A stretch of 64,000 nucleotides of DNA from Bacteroides congonensis (GTDB taxonomy: Bacteria; Bacteroidota; Bacteroidia; Bacteroidales; Bacteroidaceae), in assembly GCF_900130125.1 (NCBI RefSeq), contig NZ_FQXY01000009.1:721760-785759 (forward strand), written 5' to 3'. The notes under the pieces are model-generated. The model ran no database searches. It had not been told where the DNA came from and worked only from the letters and a program-made list of their open reading frames with translations. Shown one piece after another: positions 44,881 through 53,400 of the stretch (position 1 is the first letter of the stretch; each line of letters starts with the position of its first letter). The translations under genes were made by a program, and so were the position numbers.

Positions 44881-46371
44881 TTAGGTGAAATTATATTTTC
44901 GTTTACCTCCGTCAAAAACTTCACCTTTAATTATTGTCTCAAACGGAAAACCATCCTCAATGTCACTGACTTGATCTAAAATTCCCTTCATTTCCGCTGA
45001 AGCCGTAAAGAACTTTCCCCATTCTTGTTTAGCAGGATTACGAAATGATACCAAATATCTGTTCTCACCTTCCTTGGTGTCTATACCAGTTTCAAAATCA
45101 TGTATTTCAATAGGAATGTTTACTATATCACTCAATCGTGTTACTTTACCTGGAAAGCGTTTCTTTCCGTCAGCTGGGGTGTATGTTACACCCATTTCTG
45201 AAAATTTCTTCATATTCTTTTTTGTAAGTATATAAAATAGATGCTTGCAATCGGCATGGCAAGCCATACCCTTAAATGATCCAATTATTTGTTGTCTACG
45301 CTTTCGGGATTTCAACTTAGACAGTTTTCTAGCAGCATTTACTTTTATCCGTTTCCTTAACAGAGTATGGCTACCATAATTTACATACCCAAGAGCATCC
45401 ATACCAGCAGATATAGGGGCAACTCTCTCACTTGATTTTATCGTAAGCCCCATCTTATCTGCTTCGATGTGCAAGCAGTCACGTAACCTCCACAACTCGC
45501 GTTTACTTTCTCCAAGAATAAAAATGTCATCGCAGAATCGAAAGTAATATCTTGCTCCATGCACATCAATCATCCGGTGGTCAATATCATTGTGATAAAG
45601 ATTACCGAGGAATTGAGACGATCGCAATCCCTTACTGATACCACATTCTCCATCAGGATAGAGTGCCTTCACAAAATTTTCAAGAATGGGCAAAAGAAGA
45701 GGATCGCCTACATATCTTTTAATAATAGAAATTAAAGTTTCGTGATTAATACTGTCATAATATCCTTTGTAGTCGCTTTGATAGTAATATTTGAGATTAG
45801 GATTTTCTGCCATTGCAGCTTGTATCTGATGAAACAACCCATGCGGTCCACGTCCTTGTATGGAAGCAGCGGTAGTTTCTATCAATAAAGAAGAAAGTCG
45901 ATTTTCCAACGGTTCCATAATAGCATTACTCCCAATGCGTTCTATGACCGAAGGAGCTTGTACTGTTCTTACTTTCGGGCCGTCTTCAGTAAGAAATGAT
46001 TTAAGGTTCTTGATACGGAATGTACCATTACCAATTTGGTTTTTCAACGTTTCAAATATTTTTCCTTTATTTGTCACATAACGAATCATTCTTGGAGAAC
46101 ATTCGATACCGTCTATGATAGTTTTCGGCATAGACCTGTTCCCATTTCGAGCATCTGCATTTCGTAGATTCGCCATGACACGCTTAAATGAGCGTTCCAA
46201 ATTTTCGTCTGATATAATTTCCGGTATAAGGTTATATAACGGATAACTGACCAGAGGTATATTTCCGGTCAGTTTAAATAAATCATCAATTTTACAGACC
46301 GCCTTCCGGTCTCGTGGGGAGAAGTCAAGCCACTCCCCACATATGGTTAATGTTATGTTCCGGCTTTCCAT
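44881..46371 (-). CDS. DGR reverse transcriptase
   Basis: A 496-residue reverse transcriptase of a diversity-generating retroelement. Motif A is YYQSDYKGYYDSINH with catalytic Asp200; the motif at 248-253, KGLRSSQ, has SQ in place of the SP of intron and retron enzymes, a DGR trait; motif C is FRFCDDIF with Asp281/Asp282, an unusual FCDD. The downstream region KVNAARKLSKLKSRKRRQ is the thumb. The last 100 residues, after about 395, are an extra domain ending KGEVFDGGKRKYNFT. The template repeat lies 115 bases upstream on the same strand. It copies the template RNA with errors at adenines and the cDNA then replaces the variable repeat. Confidence 0.93.
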   Translation of the reverse strand: MESRNITLTICGEWLDFSPRDRKAVCKIDDLFKLTGNIPLVSYPLYNLIPEIISDENLERSFKRVMANLRNADARNGNRSMPKTIIDGIECSPRMIRYVTNKGKIFETLKNQIGNGTFRIKNLKSFLTEDGPKVRTVQAPSVIERIGSNAIMEPLENRLSSLLIETTAASIQGRGPHGLFHQIQAAMAENPNLKYYYQSDYKGYYDSINHETLISIIKRYVGDPLLLPILENFVKALYPDGECGISKGLRSSQFLGNLYHNDIDHRMIDVHGARYYFRFCDDIFILGESKRELWRLRDCLHIEADKMGLTIKSSERVAPISAGMDALGYVNYGSHTLLRKRIKVNAARKLSKLKSRKRRQQIIGSFKGMACHADCKHLFYILTKKNMKKFSEMGVTYTPADGKKRFPGKVTRLSDIVNIPIEIHDFETGIDTKEGENRYLVSFRNPAKQEWGKFFTASAEMKGILDQVSDIEDGFPFETIIKGEVFDGGKRKYNFT

Positions 46372-46402
46372 AAAATATATATATTATATTATTATGCTGT
46401 TG

Positions 46403-46422
46403 CCGAGGTTCTAATCCCTCGG
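46403..46422 (-). other. Hairpin in the TR-to-RT spacer
   Basis: CCGAGG/CCTCGG forms a 6-bp stem with an 8-base loop in the 114 bases between template and RT start; a second weaker pairing (ATCGG 46428-46432 with CCGAT 46461-46465) lies beside it. In the Bordetella phage DGR the matching spacer RNA is needed for cDNA initiation, so a structured spacer makes sense here. Confidence 0.4.
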
Positions 46423-46485
46423 AGAATATCGGTGGTAATCTCGTACCTTATATAGAGTCTCCGATTAGTTTAACCAACAGAATTT

Positions 46486-46595
46486 CAGCCGCGCCCCGTA
46501 GTTCGTGTTCGAGTTCGAAGATGCATTGTTCGCGTTCGCATAAGCGAGACCGCTGTTCGCATTCGAGTTGTTGCCAGACCGCAAAACACAACGGC
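46486..46595 (-). repeat. DGR template repeat (TR)
   Basis: 110 bases align without gaps to 47496-47605 at an offset of 1010. Nine positions differ (46514, 46515, 46527, 46529, 46530, 46536, 46557, 46562, 46569) and all nine are A on the template strand, about a third of its adenines. Read in the target frame the TR has ten AAC/AAT asparagine codons; seven of them are changed in the variable repeat. It begins 27 bases after the antitoxin stop codon. Confidence 0.97.
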
Positions 46596-46622
46596 GCGTG
46601 GGATTGTCCACCTTACTATGTT

Positions 46623-46934
46623 TTAAAGAGTTATACTTCCAAAACCTGCAATACTTAAAGAGGCCTCCATCCCCATTGCTCTGAATACACGCGCAACAGT
46701 CGAAAGTGTCAGATTCCTACCACTTTCTATTTTCGACACCTGTGCACGCTGAACACCAATCTTCTGGGCTAGCTCCTCCTGTGTCATATTTTGGGATTTC
46801 CGGGCTTTCTTAATAGCCTCACCGATAAGGAACGACTGCAATTCAGCCTCATATTTATCCCTATGTGGTGTCCCGACTTTCCCAATGTGCTTATCCTTAA
46901 CTTCATCAAGGGTATAAAATTTAATCGTTTCCAT
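46623..46934 (-). CDS. higA: XRE-family antitoxin (HigA-like)
   Basis: A 103-residue antitoxin. Residues about 48-100 form a helix-turn-helix (MTQEELAQKIGVQRAQVSKI, then STVARVFRAMGMEASLSI). The N-terminal part METIKFYTLDEVKDKHIG is the toxin-binding segment by analogy. The start METIKFY (46934) lies four bases after the toxin stop codon; the frame is open upstream but overlaps the toxin. It should neutralise the toxin and repress the promoter at 47301-47337. It lies inside the DGR, immediately before the template repeat. Confidence 0.9.
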   Translation of the reverse strand: METIKFYTLDEVKDKHIGKVGTPHRDKYEAELQSFLIGEAIKKARKSQNMTQEELAQKIGVQRAQVSKIESGRNLTLSTVARVFRAMGMEASLSIAGFGSITL

Positions 46935-46938
46935 ATCA

Positions 46939-47283
46939 CTATTTTTTTGAGTTGAAATACAATTTTCTAATAGCTTCCGCTTTGTTAATCTCTTTACTTG
47001 GGGTCTTTTGTGTCTTTTTGACGAATCCGTGCGTAGCAATAACCAATGTTTCCGCATCAGTATCCCAAAAAGCCAACAAACGATATTGAATACCTTTATA
47101 AAGAGTGCGGAACTCCCAAATATCCGTACCATCCAATTTTTTAAAAAGGTCTTTATCCATATATCCATTGGCAACCTTATCTACATTATAAACAATCTTG
47201 TCTTTAATGTCTTGGCGCAAAGTATCAAGAAAGGCATCTGCCTCGCTTGACATTATCACTTTGAATCTTGCTTTCAATTCCAT
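46939..47283 (-). CDS. higB: RelE/HigB-family toxin (Gp49-like)
   Basis: A 114-residue toxin of the phage-derived Gp49/HigB-like group. The core YKGIQYRLLAFWD, the strand TLVIATHGFVKKTQKTPSKE and the following helix NKAEAIRKLYF are its hallmarks. Such toxins cut mRNA at the ribosome. Toxin-first order is typical of higBA. It is located between the fibre gene with the variable repeat and the template repeat, an unusual position. Confidence 0.9.
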   Translation of the reverse strand: MELKARFKVIMSSEADAFLDTLRQDIKDKIVYNVDKVANGYMDKDLFKKLDGTDIWEFRTLYKGIQYRLLAFWDTDAETLVIATHGFVKKTQKTPSKEINKAEAIRKLYFNSKK

Positions 47284-47300
47284 ACCTTGTTATTGCATTG

Positions 47301-47337
47301 CAAAGATACAAAAAATGTTCCATATATAGAACATTTT
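47301..47337 (-). promoter_or_regulatory. higBA promoter and palindromic operator
   Basis: TATCTTTG on the minus strand (47301-47308) lies 18 bases before the toxin ATG. The -33 region is covered by a perfect 9-bp inverted repeat, AAAATGTTC (47312-47320) and GAACATTTT (47329-47337), spacer 8. This is the expected antitoxin operator. It is also the nearest recognisable promoter upstream of the DGR template and RT. Confidence 0.8.
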
Positions 47338-47396
47338 AAGGCACAAATATTCATGCTGCTCTATAATATATTACCCAACCTACATTAGAAAAAGAG

Positions 47397-47432
47397 AGAG
47401 GGAGCAGTCTCCCGTTGGTCGACTCTCCCTCT
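47397..47432 (-). terminator. Hairpin/terminator just downstream of the variable repeat gene
   Basis: AGAGGGAG (47397-47404) pairs with CTCCCTCT (47425-47432); a competing small hairpin GGGAG-CAGT-CTCCC lies inside at 47400-47413. On the minus strand it is followed by CTCTTTTT, so it terminates the fibre gene. DGRs often have a hairpin shortly after the variable repeat that helps homing, so it may serve both purposes. Confidence 0.65.
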
Positions 47433-47462
47433 GACGCTTTTTTCGCAAGAACGAGTTTCGCT

Positions 47463-50400
47463 CTATTCAATTATTACGAATTTTCCGCGGAAGGCCAGCC
47501 GCGCCCCGTAGTTCGTGTTCGAGAGCGAAGATGCATAGCACGCGTACGCATAAGCGAGACCGCTGTACGCACTCGAGTAGTTGCCAGACCGCAAAACACA
47601 ACGGCCTTTGCTACTATTGATCCAATAACCAGCCGCATAATGAGTAACATACTTACTCGTATCTGCATTATGAACCCTGCTTGGCAAAATATCGCATTTT
47701 GCTCCATGTACCAAGCGTACCACACAATTTGCATTGGAAGATTCAACTGATTTCACTGTACGTTCAGTCTTTTTCACAGGATCATAAATATGGGCTATAT
47801 AATCCGAAGGATACGAACTATCAGTATCAATACATCTTGCTTTGTAGAATGTTTCATAACTTGGGATATTAAATGCAATATAATCCATCCACTCTGAATC
47901 ACAGCCTACATAATGCTTCAAACCAAGTATAGAATTAAGAGAATTGCCAGCATTACTACTATCTGCCATACCAATGGAATCCAGCTTATTTAAAATAGCG
48001 TCATGTCCTCCATTACCGACTACAGATTGTTCGTTGGTTGTTCCGTTTAATGCCCACCAAAGATTACTAATCTCTTTGTGTTGTTCATAATCCTGTAATT
48101 GGTAACCTGCACCTCTCAAACGGGAAATATTTTGGAAATCCTTTGCTGTGTAGTTTAGGGTAGCAATCGGCATCTCAATAGGATTACCACTACTATCGTA
48201 TTTCCATTCACCTGATGTAGTGGACGTACCATTACCTTTCTTTGAGCGTACCTCACCAGAAAGACTTCGTGGCATCTTCAAACCGTCAATAGTAATAGGA
48301 TAAACACCTACAAGACTGTCATTATCACCTACTGTATGTTCAGTCCATTCCGGCTCAAGAGCCTCAATGCTGGCACTATCCACAGAAAGACACTCAACAT
48401 TACCAATGTCGCGAAAAGAAGTAAAATAGAACCATTTTGCACCGCTAGGTACATCGCAGAATACACACTCACCTATAGAAAAGTCAAAATACGTATGACT
48501 TACGGACATAATGAATATACCAAGTACACAATTACTTTCATCAGTGAATACACCACCTAGTCGCGCATGATTCAATCCCGGCCATTTCACCTGCTTCATA
48601 CCTTTTACGTCCATCTTATAGCTGTTAGTATTAGAAGCTGTAGATATAACATCCTCACTCATAACCTCACCAATAACAGCATCATTCGCATACACTCCAG
48701 TGTTCTCCTTGTACAGAAGTTCAGAAAGTTTAGCCTTCTTGCTGTGTAATGCAGTCGAAATAGGCTCGTTTTCCGTAACAGAAGTAATAAAATACTTCAC
48801 TTGGTTCTTATAATCATTTACGCCCTTATACCAATAGTGAGGAGCATGCCAAAATATATCAAAACCCTCCCCTGCCGTATCTGCAACATCAAAGCTACTA
48901 CCATCTTTCAGATAATTAAAGTCTGTATCACTCAACTGTACACCTTCCATTTGATTCTTCTTCGTGTTGAACGAGCATTTAAAAGCATGGCAACCTTTCT
49001 TTATAGCAAGAGTATGCCCACTAGGAATATATGTGTTACCGTAGTCTTCACCTGTCTTGTTTTCAGGATTGCTGTACTTCTCACATGAATCGTTATCCAC
49101 AACATCATTGATTTTCACAATAGAAAATTGCGAATTATGAAGCTCTAACTGTGGAAAATATGCAGTAAGGACATTTACTTCACTCTCTTCTACAAGTTCA
49201 CTCAATATCCAACGTCCTGTAATACCACTACATTGTCCACTCTCATCGTATGCGTTCCCGTTTGCATCAAGCCCAATTGCTCCACTATCCTTTATAGAAC
49301 GTAACAAATCAACACTAGCAGTTGCATTTACATTAGGAATACGTACAGTTCTGATCGCACTCGCATTAATTATCTGCTCTAAAAGTGTCATAGCATCCAC
49401 ATACGGACATTCATTTACGAATATCTTTGCTACCTTGCCTACACCTCCTAGCGTAAGTCCTCCGGGATAGGTCAGGTTTGGCAGATTGTTCAATACAAGT
49501 TCCGTCATCGTATCGGGCAGCGTCAATGTACTAATGGGAGCAGTTTCTGCAAGGTCTATGGTCGATAACCCTGTGCCATCCGCATATACTTTCTCCAAAC
49601 GTGGACACTTCGATGCGTTAACGCTCAATAGTTCCGTATGCCGCACATCGAATACCCGCAAGAACGGCATATCGCCCAAATCAAGATTGGTCATATAGCC
49701 AGTGTTACCAGGCGACATCGTCCAATCTCCGTGCGTGTTGCTACCAAGGAAAAGTTCCTGCAACAACACCATCTTCGACAATGTATTACCGAATTGAGGG
49801 TCAATGCTGATTTCACTCAAGTCAATCATACTCATACGGTCGGCTTGATAGATGTAGAGCATGATGTTCTCGCCATGTTGGAAATTACTGAACACACCCT
49901 CTTCTCCTGCTTTCAGATAGATGCCCTGCGTGATGTTTCCACTGTCGTTACCAATTCCGAAGTAGCCTGTCTTTGCAGCCTTAAAACGAATAACCGCCCC
50001 CTCTTTCGCACCGATACGACCGCCTATATAACCGCTCTCTGCTTTGAAGTCGCCACAACGGTAGTAACCGTCGCGGATTCTCCAACGTTGTTCGATGAAC
50101 GCCGGTAAAGAAGTAAGTCCCAATCCCTGCAAAGCATAGAAATAAATATCGCTGTATCCGGTGTATTTGATGTACTTACGCTCTCCGTCGTAACTTGACA
50201 CCACTTTTGGCCACTTCTTCAATATTTCCGTAACGAAGTAATGGAGCGCACCTTTCGGAGAGAATGGCCCCGAACCAATGCCGAGTGTGTCCGGAAGTGA
50301 ACGCATGGTGTCAGCGATAGCCGAAAGCGTAATGGTGTTACCGTTTTGATCCACCTCCATAGTCTGCTGTCCGCGTATGTCGTTCCACAACACGCTGCCT

Positions 50401-53400
50401 CGTCCTGCGTACGCGCTACTCGTCAAGTCGCCAGGGTCAACCTCCGGATCAATGGTCTGGCCACCGTCATTGTCCTTGCCGTTACAGGTATCACAATCAT
50501 ACACCTTGTTGCAGTACATTCTTCTGGCTTCCATACCGTTTGCTCCACTATATACTCCGTCTTTCACGCTGCAACCGTCCTCCAAGAACCACATAGGTTG
50601 CATATTCTTCGCCTGTTGGTCAACGGCGGCAAGGTAGTCCGTAAAGAGATAGTACGACACAAGGCTATACGGATTTATGTACTTCCACATCTTCGTTTTC
50701 CAAATCTCTTTCCAAGTGTCTTTAAGTTCCTCCTTGGCATAGTCGCAACTGTCGCAGAACACCAACACATTAAACAAGTCGCAAGGCACTTTGCGTCCCA
50801 TAGCCAAATCTATTTGCAGTTGGTCATCGTCTATCATACACTCAAAGTAGCGTGTCCACATCGGATAGGTCGGTTGTCCGAGTTTCAGTTTTGTTACCCA
50901 CGATGATTCTGCCGTGGTCGGTTCCATCATGTCATCAATGCTTCCCACTCCCTGCCACCAGTTCATGGCATCATAAGTCAGCAGTTCATAACCGCTTACA
51001 GGATTCAACACCTTACCTGTTATCTGCCACTTGCCATCTACCTGCTTCATTTCTCCGCTTTGTGCAGTCCAAGCACCGCTCTCGTATGCCATAAAGCGGT
51101 AGTTCTCGCCACAATAAAGGGAGAGCATATAGAGTTTACTTTTGTCTGTGGTACTATCGCTCTTGAAGCGTGATTCAATTTCATCAAGGGTTTCGTCTCT
51201 TCTGCCGAAGTATTCGATGAAGTCGCCATAGTTCAAACACCCTTTGTTGTAGCCGGGTGTGTCTTTGAAACCGAGTGCCACCTGCTCGCCTTTATCCTCT
51301 TTCCAATTACCTTTGGCATGAAACCAAGCATCGGTAAGACTTTCCATAGTCGAACGAAATGCGGCAATCGGGTGGTTGGCAGTCGAATGGTTCATCGTCA
51401 ATCCGCTCAATGAGATGTCTCCTTTTACCCATGTTCCGTCAAAGGCACGTTGCGCCGGAGTCAGATAGTTGCTGCCAAGGGCACGATATGTAGCGTTCAT
51501 AAGGTTACAAACTCCGCAGTCATTGGCATTGCTACTATCGGAGTAATCCACCTTTACTGTGATGATTTTCACAGGTATAGAATTCTCGCCTACACGTACA
51601 TAGCCTAATTTCATCAGGTCATACGAAACCTTTGCATCTTCGTTGGTATATTCCGGATAGATAGGAGAAACTTCCCAACCGTCATTCTTCTGAAGATAGA
51701 AACGGTCATTCTTGATAGGGCGCTTCGCCGATGTCGTTCCCTGTCTGCGCCATTGCACATTGATAGCCTTGAAGCTGCGCCAAGGTCGTTTGGGATCATA
51801 GTAGAATAGTGTGCATTTGAACTTCTTGCTCGTGTCAATATCTCCGTCAAAGGTGTCAAAAGTCTGCTGATCATTCACAACTACATAGTAAGGGATACCT
51901 TTGGCGGCAAGAGATTCAAGAGTCGGACGGTTTTGTGTATCAAGCAAATTCTCCCTCTCATATTCATCAATCATCGCCGTTGTGTCGGTCAGTTTGCACA
52001 AGTAATTTCTAAATGCCTGTGCCCACTCGTAGTAACTGTTGTAGGCAAGGATGTAATAAAGGTATAGGTCTCCCTCTGTTCCGTCAAAAGTGACAGTCTT
52101 TGAGTTGAGAATAGCTCCGCTATTACTGATATATCCTATACAGCCCACCTCTTCACCATCCAAATACAGCTTCATGCATGAATAGTTGCTGCCACCACGG
52201 GTTACAAAGATAGTTGAAGGCTCTACAACGATAGCCATAGTGTGCTTTTCTCCGTTCTTAAAAGAGCGTTCTACCAATGCCGGCTGACCTGTTTTGCAGA
52301 AAATAGCAACCTTGTTTCCGCATACATAGAATCCGGCACCGCTGTCGGCATCGTAACACTCTATGAGTTTTGAGCTGGCTTCCTTGATGTTCTTGGTCGC
52401 AAAAGCGAATTGGAAAGCACAACCACTAGCACTTTCTACGGACGGATTTCCGAAAGGACGGTAATCCAATATCTCGGCTGTTACATTCTCGGCAATGCGC
52501 AAAGAGCGTTCGTTCAGATAGTCTATAAATCCATTGCTTGACCAGTTCGCACCTTTGATTTCCATCTTTACCCCATTGTTGATAATGGTGTGGTCACTTT
52601 CACTGTTGCTTCGTGTGGAGAAGTCATACCCAAACAAAGCACCGTCCTTGATGGCAATGTCAATGGCACTTCCTTTAACTGTCACTTCTATTTCATTGGT
52701 GCTGACACTTCCACTTTCAGCGTGTACAGTAATACTTTGGCTTCCGTCCGCCTTATAGCCGCTTATCTGCTTGTTCACGGTAATCGTTTCAGCAATCATG
52801 GCATCAACAGAAGTAACCTTTTCTTCATCATAGAAGACATCAATATGCGTTTCTGTCTTGCCAGGTGTATAGGCAGCTACTTCTACGGTCAGATTGTCAT
52901 ACAGACGCAATGTACCATTGTTCTTGTCATTGAAACGGAGGGCGACAATAGGTGTGCTATTATTCTCGTCTATGCACATAAGGGCTGAATAGATGGTATT
53001 GCCTTTTACCCCCGACTTGCTTTCCGTACCGAAGATACGCACAGGATATGCACCATGCGAGAGCCGTTCACCACCACCAAACACATCGTTCGGATTTACG
53101 GATATACTCTTGGTATAACTGTCGCTTACCATTGCTTCACCGAGTTTCTTCCATTCTCCGTTGTAGTACATTTCCACGGTCACAAGTATGGATGATGTGT
53201 TATTGGGAAATTTATAAAACTGTCCGATGTTCTTGGCGGATCCACCTACGGTAAGAACAGTATCACTTGTGTAATTCAATGCCATAGGCTGCTCCACGGT
53301 GATGTCCACGGCTACTACTGTAATGGCTTTCTTCTTAGTATTTCCGTCAGCATCTGTAGCTTGCACAAAGAAACTCTTGCTCGCCGCTCCGCTGAAATAG

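Noticed and set aside
46630..47174. Long version of the antitoxin frame starting at 47174
   Set aside because: The upstream part overlaps the toxin gene in another frame; the normal start is at 46934, four bases after the toxin stop.
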